DNA of 6,239 nucleotides from Candidatus Kerfeldbacteria bacterium RIFOXYC2_FULL_38_9 (GCA_001818355.1 MHKJ01000067.1:1-6239), one strand, 5' to 3'. Counted from the stretch's first letter, positions 1 to 5,344 are shown. Notes: generated by a model from the sequence alone, not told the origin. A program made the numbers and translations.

Positions 1-80
1 GTTCCCTGGAAATGAGTATCAAAAAACAGGCTGAGTGGCCTGTGATTTTTGGTGTTCAGGAGCCAGAAATGAAACGGTGA
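1..80 (+). CDS. C-terminal tail of an unidentified upstream protein (partial)
   Basis: The frame that begins at base 3 is open from the window edge to the TGA at 78-80. It encodes about 25 residues, including the segment AEWPVIFGVQEPEMKR at the C-terminus. I do not recognise the family. The reading is supported by being open to the edge, by sensible codons, and by the way the TGA overlaps a GTG (GTGA, 77-80), a usual coupling arrangement with the next gene in an operon. The alternative is a small ORF starting at ATG 69 behind AGGAG (58-62), but that would encode only three residues. The function cannot be judged from this fragment. Confidence 0.45.
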   Translation, partial: SLEMSIKKQAEWPVIFGVQEPEMKR

Positions 81-149
81 CCGGATAATCGACAACAAGA
101 CATACAACAGATACTTGAATCGTTTGGGCTCGATACTCGAGAAATACAG

Positions 150-878
150 GTGTTTTTTACATTGTTGAAAATGGGTAAAGCGACAGCATCGGAAATAGCA
201 AAACAAGCCTTGGATATTCCACGTTCATCAATTTATGATTTATTGCAATCATTACAGCATCATGGATTTGTGAGTTCGTTTACAAAAAATGAAAAAATGT
301 ATTTTCAAGTAGAACACATTGAACATGTGATTGATATTTTAGAACAAGAAAAACGCGCGCTCACCACGCAACAAAATGCTTTTCGTTCTGTTGCCGATAT
401 GTTCAACCAAATGAAAACCGGCACAGCATACAAACCGGGTGTACGATTTTTTGAAGGAAAAAAGGGAATCTTGGCAGTGCATCGTGAAATCATCAATGCA
501 GAGCAAACGCTTTATTTAATTGGCGACCTTGCCGCGGTTGTTCGCACTTTTCCCCATGTTGCGGTGGAAGATAATTTTACGCAGTTAAAAACACAGCACG
601 TATTGCGCAAAGCCATGATGGTTCCCAATGTTGCAGGAAAGCAGTATCTTCGCAATGCCGGTTTAAATGAATATCATCAAGCAAAATGGTTACCGGCCAC
701 AATGCGGCTTGATACTGATACTCTTGTTTGGGAAGGTCATGTTGCTATTATTGATTACACTCAACAATTAAATGCAGTGGTAATTGATAATCCAACTATT
801 TATGCCACCTTTGTTACATGGTTTGAAATGATGTGGCATAGTATTCCAAAAGAAGTAGCATCTCAAGAATTGAAATAA
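150..878 (+). CDS. TrmB-family transcriptional regulator (HTH plus sensor domain), start probably disrupted
   Basis: Numbered from GTG 150, the 242-residue product has a winged helix at about 9-54, with the TrmB-type run GKATASEIAKQALDIPRSSIYD and then a QSLQHHGFV recognition-helix end. A charged helical linker follows at about 55-90. A TrmB C-terminal sensor-like fold covers about 98-235: FFEGKKGI, TLYLIGD, VWEGHVAIID, and FVTWFEMMWHSI at the end. Family knowledge: TrmB proteins bind sugars or other small ligands and repress or activate nearby genes; the ligand here is unknown. The fold should begin earlier. Codons 81-149 in the same frame encode DNRQQDIQQILESFGLDTRE, which matches the usual first TrmB helix, yet no ATG, GTG or TTG lies in frame before 150. 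Dropping one G at 83-84 would join GTG 77 (overlapping the previous stop) to this frame and give 266 residues. GTG 150 is only the first legal start. The family call is firm; the start is not. Confidence 0.85.
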   Translation: MFFTLLKMGKATASEIAKQALDIPRSSIYDLLQSLQHHGFVSSFTKNEKMYFQVEHIEHVIDILEQEKRALTTQQNAFRSVADMFNQMKTGTAYKPGVRFFEGKKGILAVHREIINAEQTLYLIGDLAAVVRTFPHVAVEDNFTQLKTQHVLRKAMMVPNVAGKQYLRNAGLNEYHQAKWLPATMRLDTDTLVWEGHVAIIDYTQQLNAVVIDNPTIYATFVTWFEMMWHSIPKEVASQELK

Positions 879-880
879 TC

Positions 881-908
881 TTGACACAATTCACAGAATT
901 GATATAAT
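881..908 (+). promoter_or_regulatory. Consensus sigma70-type promoter for the ATPase gene
   Basis: TTGACA at 881-886 and TATAAT at 903-908 are both perfect consensus hexamers, separated by 16 bp. The -35 box starts two bases after the stop codon of the TrmB gene. The predicted start of transcription is near 914-916, giving a leader of under 30 nt to the ATG at 943. No Shine-Dalgarno sequence is visible in that leader. Confidence 0.8.
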
Positions 909-942
909 TATGGTGAATATACTAACCTAAATTATATAGATT

Positions 943-2082
943 ATGGAAACACAACCAATATTAGCGAGAAAAATACAAAAAAGAATAGAAAATAGCTTAT
1001 TTAAGGGTAAAGTTATTATTTTATACGGCCCAAGACAAGTGGGGAAAACCACCTTAGTGAAGAAAATATTGGAGAGCTATCTAAACGACTCTGTTTATTT
1101 TAGTTGTGATGAGCCGGATGTGCGCCAAGCGCTTACCAACAAAACATCAAACGCACTGCATTCTTTTTTAGGAAACAAAAAATTAATTGTTTTAGATGAA
1201 GCACAAAGGGTTAAAGACGTAGGTCTCACTTTAAAATTATTAGTGGATAATTTTCCCAACATTCAAATTATTGCCACCGGTTCTTCGTCTTTTGAATTAT
1301 CCAATAAAGTTATTGAGCCTTTGACAGGTAGAAATGTCGAATTTCATCTTTACCCTTTTTCTGTACAAGAGCTGTTGTCTGTGAACGATCAATTAACAGT
1401 GCAAAGAATTTTGGAACGTCGCTTGATTTATGGTATGTATCCTGAAGTCATAAAGGCGAGTGGTGCAGAGGAAGAAAAAGCAGTTCGCAGTATCGCCAGA
1501 GATTATTTATACAAAGATATTTTGATGTTTCAAGATATAAAAAATCCCGAAATTTTAGAAAAATTATTACAAGCCCTGGCTTTACAACTTGGTAACGAAG
1601 TTTCTTATAACGAATTAAGTCAATTAATCGGTGTTGATAAAAATACGGTCAGTAATTACATTCAAATCTTAGAAAAAGCCTTTGTGATTTTTCGTTTACC
1701 GCCTTTTGCTCGTAATTTACGCAATGAACTAAAGAAATTGCGCAAAATATATTTTTATGACAACGGAATACGCAATGCTTTGATTAATAATTTTAACAAT
1801 GTTGATTTACGAAACGACGTTGGTCCACTTTGGGAAAATTTTATGCTTAGTGAGCGTATTAAATGGCACCAATCTCACAATCAACAGCCCAATTTATTTT
1901 TTTGGCGCACTCACAGCAGGCAAGAAATAGATTTAATAGAAGAAGGGCAAGGAAAATTAACCGGATATGAATTTAAATGGCAAAATCAGCGCTATCAAGC
2001 ACCGCAAGCTTTTCAAAAAAGTTACCCGTCGACAACCGTTTCTTTAATTTGCCAAGAAAATTTTTTGGATTTTTTAAACTAA
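943..2082 (+). CDS. AAA-type ATPase of the AAA_14/DUF4143 family
   Basis: This is a 379-residue protein, full length for the family. Walker A is GPRQVGKTT at 29-37. Walker B is LIVLDEAQ at 81-88. A sensor-like strand IIATGSSSFEL spans 109-119, and an arginine-bearing segment EPLTGRNVEF spans 125-134 and resembles an arginine finger. A winged-helix-like stretch at about 210-250 (VSYNELSQLIGVDKNTVSNY) follows. The C-terminal DUF4143 part carries E298, D330 and E343-x-K345, the layout of a PD-(D/E)xK nuclease-like fold. Whether it cuts DNA is unknown. Family knowledge: these single-gene ATPases are abundant in archaea and candidate-phyla bacteria, are often carried in variable regions, and have no settled role. 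The gene has its own promoter and no partner. It ends in TAA at the boundary where base composition changes. ATG 943 is the only reasonable start. Confidence 0.92.
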   Translation: METQPILARKIQKRIENSLFKGKVIILYGPRQVGKTTLVKKILESYLNDSVYFSCDEPDVRQALTNKTSNALHSFLGNKKLIVLDEAQRVKDVGLTLKLLVDNFPNIQIIATGSSSFELSNKVIEPLTGRNVEFHLYPFSVQELLSVNDQLTVQRILERRLIYGMYPEVIKASGAEEEKAVRSIARDYLYKDILMFQDIKNPEILEKLLQALALQLGNEVSYNELSQLIGVDKNTVSNYIQILEKAFVIFRLPPFARNLRNELKKLRKIYFYDNGIRNALINNFNNVDLRNDVGPLWENFMLSERIKWHQSHNQQPNLFFWRTHSRQEIDLIEEGQGKLTGYEFKWQNQRYQAPQAFQKSYPSTTVSLICQENFLDFLN

Positions 2083-2159
2083 AAGAAAAAAACGGTTGGT
2101 CAGGCCGTCTGCAAAGACACGAGATTGTGTTCCGCAGTTTATTTATGACCATTTACGTC

Positions 2160-2657
2160 TCAGCCCCCACCGCCAAAACGGTAGAGGTTGATGATGATTT
2201 GGGCGCCAATCGAAGCGCCCTTTTTGTTTGCCGTTATTGGCACAACGAAGAGAACTCGCTTATTCAGCGGAATCGTTGGTGCCAACACTGCGGTGGGCAG
2301 CAGAACGGGATCTGTTCCATTGGGGAAGAGGACGTTTAGCACTCCTCCTCCCATGAGCACGAGTCGCCCGGGAACCAGGGGCATTCCAACGAGTGCTCCA
2401 ATCTGCAGTAATGGTGTGCTCGGCCCGGTAACGACCCCACCAGCCACGAACCCGCGAACGAGCAATTTGCTTTCGACAAACGGCTTCACCAACACGCCAA
2501 TACCCCCAGTCAGTGGGGCAGTGAGCGTATCGCCATTCCATGGGAACATCACCGCTACAGCTCCTTGAGCCTGAAGTGTAGTGGTTTGCGCCAATGCGGT
2601 GTGGGAAATGGCGCAGAGAGAGATGCAAACCAGCAAACAGGTCATGAAAGAACGCAT
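2160..2657 (-). CDS. Small secreted Gly-rich protein of unknown function
   Basis: The product has 165 residues. A typical signal peptide is seen: MRS, then a hydrophobic core at about 4-18, and an A21-L22-A23 cleavage site before Q24 of the mature protein. The mature part of about 142 residues consists of short alternating hydrophobic, Gly-rich strands (for example TGGIGVLVKPFVESKLLVRG and LVLMGGGVLNVLF). It ends in INLYRF followed by four glycines. No cysteine pair, catalytic motif or further membrane helix is evident. The pattern fits a small beta-rich exported or outer-membrane protein, but I recognise no family. The start is set by GGAGGA seven bases upstream of the ATG. The gene is convergent with the ATPase and stops with TGA. 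It is much richer in G+C than the other genes, suggesting recent transfer or a chimeric contig. Confidence 0.72.
   Translation of the reverse strand: MRSFMTCLLVCISLCAISHTALAQTTTLQAQGAVAVMFPWNGDTLTAPLTGGIGVLVKPFVESKLLVRGFVAGGVVTGPSTPLLQIGALVGMPLVPGRLVLMGGGVLNVLFPNGTDPVLLPTAVLAPTIPLNKRVLFVVPITANKKGASIGAQIIINLYRFGGGG
2201..2225 (+). terminator. Candidate intrinsic terminator for the ATPase transcript
   Basis: GGGCGC (2201-2206) pairs with GCGCCC (2215-2220) across an 8-nt loop, followed by five T. On the plus strand this has terminator form and lies 119 bases after the ATPase stop. It sits inside the 3' coding end of the convergent minus-strand gene, so it may simply be coding sequence that happens to fold. 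Confidence 0.4.
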
Positions 2658-2664
2658 GGAAGAA

Positions 2665-2670
2665 TCCTCC
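2665..2670 (-). promoter_or_regulatory. Strong Shine-Dalgarno for the secreted-protein gene
   Basis: On the minus strand GGAGGA precedes the ATG at 2657 with a 7-nt spacer. It is the clearest ribosome binding site attached to any gene in the window and fixes the start of this gene. It contrasts with the native genes, which show none. Confidence 0.75.
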
Positions 2671-2818
2671 GATGAGTCGTTTGAATGACGGAAAAAGTCG
2701 TGAGCGGGTGACGCCGTAGGAGGGATACCGCTGCGCGCAATTTATGAGCACAGCGGGATACGGAGGCGGCAGGACCCGCGAAACAATATGTTCCGCCATT
2801 CATGATGAATTTAGCCGT

Positions 2819-2838
2819 GTCGCACGAATTTATGCGAC
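2819..2838. repeat. Short inverted repeat at the right edge of the GC-rich island
   Basis: GTCGCA (2819-2824) and TGCGAC (2833-2838) are perfect complements around an 8-base AT-rich centre. It lies exactly where GC-rich DNA gives way to AT-rich DNA, directly before the -35 box of the next promoter. It could be a transposon-end remnant or an operator. The heptamer TGTCGCA that starts it recurs at 6043 beside the integrase fragment. Confidence 0.45.
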
Positions 2839-2867
2839 TAGACAACGTATGTTAAAAAATGTATAAT
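2839..2867 (+). promoter_or_regulatory. Sigma70-type promoter for the tandem-sensor TrmB-like gene
   Basis: TAGACA at 2839-2844 (five of six to consensus) and a perfect TATAAT at 2862-2867 are separated by 17 bp. Transcription would start near 2874, leaving a leader of about 114 nt before the ATG at 2988. The -10 box lies inside an inverted repeat, so a bound repressor would block it. Confidence 0.7.
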
Positions 2868-2902
2868 GTCAATACATTTGTTGTGACATTAATAATGTGA
2901 CA
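2857..2902. promoter_or_regulatory. Overlapping operator-like repeats at the TrmB-like promoter
   Basis: Three symmetrical patterns overlap. AAATGTAT (2857-2864) is inverted as ATACATTT (2872-2879), spacer 7. AATGTCA (2865-2871) is inverted as TGACATT (2884-2890), spacer 12. TGTGACA is repeated directly at 2882-2888 and 2896-2902, 14 bp apart. The first pair covers the -10 box and the predicted +1. TrmB regulators commonly act on nearby or their own promoters, so autoregulation is a reasonable inference, but no binding evidence exists here. Confidence 0.5.
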
Positions 2903-2950
2903 AAGAAACAACCAATAAACACGGCAAAGAATAGCGATTGTATAAAAAAA

Positions 2951-2973
2951 TTGCTAAAATTAGCTAAAAAATA
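2951..2973 (+). repeat. Shared leader element, copy 1
   Basis: The sequence reads TTGCTA, three variable bases, then TTAGCTAAAAAATA. It matches 5345-5367 at 20 of 23 positions. The invariant part includes the palindrome TTAGCTAA. It lies in the 5' leader, ending 14 bases before the ATG of the TrmB-like gene. Both copies follow a TATAAA box (2941-2946 here). Confidence 0.5.
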
Positions 2974-2987
2974 GTGATACAAAAATT

Positions 2988-4112
2988 ATGGCAAATGAAA
3001 AAGAGCTCGAACAACTACTTTCCCAACTTCATTTTACGCCCAATGAAACCGCCGTATATCTTGCATTGTTTGATGTCGGGCAAGGGAAGGCCGGTGACAT
3101 CATTAAAAAAACTGGTTTCCATCGTAACATCATCTACCGCGCGCTTGATGAACTTATTGCCAGAAAATTGGTACACAAAATTTCTAAACGCGGTGTGTTT
3201 TATTATGAACCCGCAACACCCAAGCCGTTAATTGAAGAAGCACAAAAACAGCAAGAAATTGCCACCATTGTTGCAAAAGAACTTTCGAATCGCAAAGCCC
3301 AAGCAAAATCGGAAGTGTATGTGCTCTCTGACAAAGATGGCGTGGAAGATTTATTTAATACCGTTCTTGCAGAAGGAGAAGATTTATATTTACTGGGCGC
3401 CAATGCTCTGGCGCTCAAACGCTACCCGGATATTTTTGAAAAATTTGAGCGCAGAAGAATTAAAAAAGGTATTACTCGTCATCACTTGTCCACTCAAGCC
3501 ACTCGCGGTTTGCATTTTAATGATTTACCAAACACAACAGCCAAATATTTACCCAAAGAATTTTCTTCACCAATGGTTATTTGGATTTTTGGGAATAAAG
3601 TCGCCCAGGCGTTGTGGGAAAATACGGAAACAATTTTTTTAATAGAAAATAAAGCACTGGCCGATGATTATCGTCGATATTTTCGATTACTGTGGAACCA
3701 AAATGTGACCACATTTTCAGGCAAGGATTCCCCCAAATATGCGTTTGGAGATATTCTCGATACCTTACAACCCGGTGATACTTTATATATTATGGGTGCG
3801 TATGAATTTAATCCGGCGTTTCGTAAAGTCGTACTAGATTTTCACGCCCTGCGAGTTCAAAGGAAAATCAAAGCGCATATTTTATTCAATGAAGACGCGA
3901 AACAATTGCAGACTGCATTTAGTAATATGCCCTATACAGAAGCGCGACAAATGGAAAAAGGTGTATTTACACCGGCAGTATTTTTACTATATGGAAATAA
4001 AACGCTGATTAGCCTTGGCAATGAATTTTCTTTTTTTCAAATTGAAAGCAACACAGCAACACAAGCATTTAAAGTATATTTTGAATTATTGTGGAAAAAA
4101 GCAAATAAGTAA
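2988..4112 (+). CDS. TrmB-like regulator with one HTH and two tandem sensor modules
   Basis: This is a 374-residue protein. A TrmB-type winged helix covers about 1-74: LSQLHFTPNETAVYLALFDVG, then GDIIKKTGFHRNIIYRALDE, then a KLVHKI wing. A helical linker rich in Lys, Glu and Gln spans 79-107. Module one (about 109-236) has DLYLLGANAL, PMVIWIFGNK and IFLIENKALADDYRRYFRLLW. Module two (about 250-371) repeats the same plan: TLYIMGAYEF, PAVFLLYGNKTL, FFQIES and FKVYFELLW. A single-module paralogue lies at 150-878. TrmB sensor domains bind small ligands; which ligand these bind is unknown, and the duplication could allow two ligands or internal dimer-like pairing. The gene has its own promoter and operator-like repeats, and no Shine-Dalgarno sequence. 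The start is chosen because the TrmB helix begins right after ATG 2988. The family call is secure; the duplicated sensor is my reading of the sequence. Confidence 0.88.
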   Translation: MANEKELEQLLSQLHFTPNETAVYLALFDVGQGKAGDIIKKTGFHRNIIYRALDELIARKLVHKISKRGVFYYEPATPKPLIEEAQKQQEIATIVAKELSNRKAQAKSEVYVLSDKDGVEDLFNTVLAEGEDLYLLGANALALKRYPDIFEKFERRRIKKGITRHHLSTQATRGLHFNDLPNTTAKYLPKEFSSPMVIWIFGNKVAQALWENTETIFLIENKALADDYRRYFRLLWNQNVTTFSGKDSPKYAFGDILDTLQPGDTLYIMGAYEFNPAFRKVVLDFHALRVQRKIKAHILFNEDAKQLQTAFSNMPYTEARQMEKGVFTPAVFLLYGNKTLISLGNEFSFFQIESNTATQAFKVYFELLWKKANK

Positions 4113-4182
4113 AAAGGGCAGCACCACTAAAGGTGATAATTTATCATTTTCAGTAAAATCACTAGAAAAAATATTGACCGAA

Positions 4183-4226
4183 ATACTCTTTACCGTTTAC
4201 TATTGACAGTAAACGGTAAAGAGTAT
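4183..4226. promoter_or_regulatory. Perfect 19-bp inverted repeat, operator of the HTH-PRTase gene
   Basis: The left arm ATACTCTTTACCGTTTACT (4183-4201) is perfectly complementary to 4208-4226, with only six bases between. The centre is the -35 box of the promoter, and the right arm runs through the spacer to the first base of the -10 box. GTAAA recurs at 4209-4213 and 4216-4220, one 7-bp step apart, and again at 4153-4157 and 4244-4248. This symmetry over a promoter fits a repressor-dimer operator. The adjacent HTH protein is the obvious candidate to bind it. Read-through RNA from the TrmB-like gene would fold here into a strong hairpin. Confidence 0.8.
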
Positions 4227-4231
4227 ATACT
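4203..4231 (+). promoter_or_regulatory. Consensus promoter giving a leaderless HTH-PRTase mRNA
   Basis: TTGACA (4203-4208) and TATACT (4226-4231) are 17 bp apart. The -10 box is the second half of the palindrome AGTATATACT (4222-4231). Six bases separate the -10 box from the ATG at 4238, so the predicted +1 is the A of the start codon. No ribosome binding site can therefore exist on this transcript. Confidence 0.8.
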
Positions 4232-4237
4232 GTATAT

Positions 4238-5218
4238 ATGTTAGTAAATACTGATGAAAAAATAGTTGATTTTATTGCTTCAAAAAAGCAAGTTACAGCA
4301 AAACAAATTGTTGAGTATCTTGAAATTTCTAAACAGGCTACTTTTCGTCACCTTGCAAAATTACTCGCTGAAGGGCGTATTGTAAAAATAGGAAAACCAC
4401 CAAAAGTCATTTATCGTATTTCAGAAGCTGAATTGCCTACAGAAGTTGTTGTACATATTGATGCAGATATACAAGATAGTATTGAAAAAGAATATTTGTA
4501 TACAAGCCCTACTGGTGAAATGAAAGAAGGGTGGCGTGGTTTTGTGGCGTGGTGTGAAAAAACCAATCAGCCTGTTTCAAAAACAGCTTGTGAGTATGTT
4601 TCTACATTGAAAAAATATGATGTTTATAAAAAAAACGGTTTCATTGTGGGAACAGAAAAGTTTAAAAAAACATTTCCCACAGTTTTTCTTAATGAAATAT
4701 TTTATGTCGATTTTTATAGTATTGAACGATTTGGAAAAACAAAGTTGGGTCAACTGCTATTGTATGCAAAGCAAAGTCAAAATAAGCAGCTGATAAAACG
4801 TCTTGTGCAAACAATTCAATCAAAAGTTACGTGGCTTATACAACACTACAATATTGACGGGGTTGGTTTTATTCCGCCAACAGTAAAACGTGAAGTACAG
4901 CTTATGAATGAATTGCGCACACAATTGCATTTGAAGCAACGCCTAGTTTCGCTTACAAAAATAACAGGTGATATTGCCGTTCCACAAAAAACACTGTCGA
5001 AATTGGAAGACCGTATAGAAAACGCGCGAAAAACAATTATTGTGACCGAACAAGCACATTTTCAAAATATTTTGCTTATTGATGATGCCGTGGGTTCTGG
5101 GGCAACATTGAATGAAACCGCCGCGCAAATACGAGGAAAAAACATATGCGAGCAAAAAATTATCGGGCTGTCACTGACAGGTAGTTTTAAAGGGTTTGAT
5201 GTGATTAGTGAAGTGTAA
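4238..5218 (+). CDS. HTH-phosphoribosyltransferase fusion, putative autoregulator
   Basis: This is a 326-residue protein. Residues 5-61 form a winged HTH: VTAKQIVEYLEISKQATFRH, then LAKLLAEGRIVKIG and the wing KVIYRI. A middle region of about 66-205 (including GWRGFVAWCEKTNQPVSKTA, and FYSIERFGKTKLGQLLLYAKQ) is not recognised. A ComF/type I phosphoribosyltransferase-like part follows at about 205-320: IDGVGFIPPTVKREVQLM, where ComF proteins have their conserved PVP-type segment, and ILLIDDAVGSGATL at 278-291, the PRPP-binding loop with acidic D282 and D283. The layout recalls B. subtilis PurR, an HTH-PRTase repressor that senses PRPP without catalysis. Here the PRTase looks ComF-like and the binding loop is intact, so either sensing or catalysis is possible. 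The gene stands alone behind a palindromic promoter, which suggests self-control. ATG 4238 is chosen because the HTH begins immediately and the promoter points to it. Confidence 0.85.
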   Translation: MLVNTDEKIVDFIASKKQVTAKQIVEYLEISKQATFRHLAKLLAEGRIVKIGKPPKVIYRISEAELPTEVVVHIDADIQDSIEKEYLYTSPTGEMKEGWRGFVAWCEKTNQPVSKTACEYVSTLKKYDVYKKNGFIVGTEKFKKTFPTVFLNEIFYVDFYSIERFGKTKLGQLLLYAKQSQNKQLIKRLVQTIQSKVTWLIQHYNIDGVGFIPPTVKREVQLMNELRTQLHLKQRLVSLTKITGDIAVPQKTLSKLEDRIENARKTIIVTEQAHFQNILLIDDAVGSGATLNETAAQIRGKNICEQKIIGLSLTGSFKGFDVISEV

Positions 5219-5273
5219 CAATCAACTCATTTACTATGTACTATTGATTGGATAATACACACTAAAATGAGTT
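5219..5273. repeat. Two crossing inverted repeats after the HTH-PRTase gene
   Basis: CAATCAA (5219-5225) pairs with TTGATTG (5244-5250), and AACTCATTT (5224-5232) pairs with AAATGAGTT (5265-5273). Both pairs are perfect. Their order is left-left-right-right with a 2-base overlap, so the stems are mutually exclusive or pseudoknot-like. No T-run follows, so this is not a standard terminator. It begins one base after the stop codon. Confidence 0.45.
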
Positions 5274-5313
5274 CTGGTCGCTGTAGATTTGGCTCTACTA
5301 AGCGCGTTCGTGG

Positions 5314-5341
5314 TTGATATGTTTCAAGGTGTTACTATAAA
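5314..5341 (+). promoter_or_regulatory. Putative sigma70-type promoter for the methyltransferase-like gene
   Basis: TTGATA (5314-5319) and TATAAA (5336-5341) are 16 bp apart, each five of six to consensus. Transcription would begin near 5348, inside the shared element, leaving a leader of about 138 nt to ATG 5486. Confidence 0.5.
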
Positions 5342-5344
5342 TTT

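Larger units (their letters stand above)
2083..2838. other. GC-rich island with foreign composition
   Basis: Base composition changes abruptly between the ATPase stop and about 2838. A sample at 2401-2460 counts 38 G+C of 60, against 18 of 60 at 1621-1680. The only gene inside uses a strong Shine-Dalgarno sequence and a TGA stop, unlike its neighbours, and points the opposite way. The right edge coincides with a short inverted repeat (2819-2838). Possible explanations are a recent horizontal insertion or an assembly join of two genomes. No transposase lies in the island. The left edge is not sharply defined. Confidence 0.5.
2658..2838. other. GC-rich non-coding part of the intergenic gap
   Basis: This is the left half of the 330-base gap between the divergent secreted-protein and TrmB-like genes. 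It holds short inverted repeats: CCGCTG (2728-2733) with CAGCGG (2751-2756), and the 13-bp palindrome ATTCATGATGAAT (2798-2810). I see no convincing minus-strand -35/-10 pair for the secreted-protein gene and no convincing ORF. A minus-strand open frame through 2642-2845 overlaps the secreted gene's start and has no family signature. Confidence 0.4.

Noticed and set aside
69..80. UGA read as an amino acid (ATG 69, AGGAG upstream, TGA at codon 4, then the TrmB frame)
   Set aside because: The native long genes contain no in-frame TGA over roughly 1,500 codons. Under UGA-Gly or UGA-Trp codes several would be expected. The TGA is more simply the stop of the upstream gene.
2260..2799. Alternative 179-codon minus-strand frame overlapping the secreted-protein gene
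   Set aside because: Its sequence is rich in Arg, His and Trp with no domain, typical of a shadow frame in GC-rich DNA. The other frame has a signal peptide and a well-placed Shine-Dalgarno.
4130..4150. Hairpin after the TrmB-like stop (TGATAA-T-TTATCA) as a terminator
   Set aside because: The stem is nearly all A-T with two G-U pairs and only a four-T tail, which is too weak to call.
5274..5330. tRNA-like look of the segment with GTTCGTGG and flanking short stems
   Set aside because: No acceptor stem pairs across a 70-90 base span, the T-loop consensus is not met and no anticodon arm fits.
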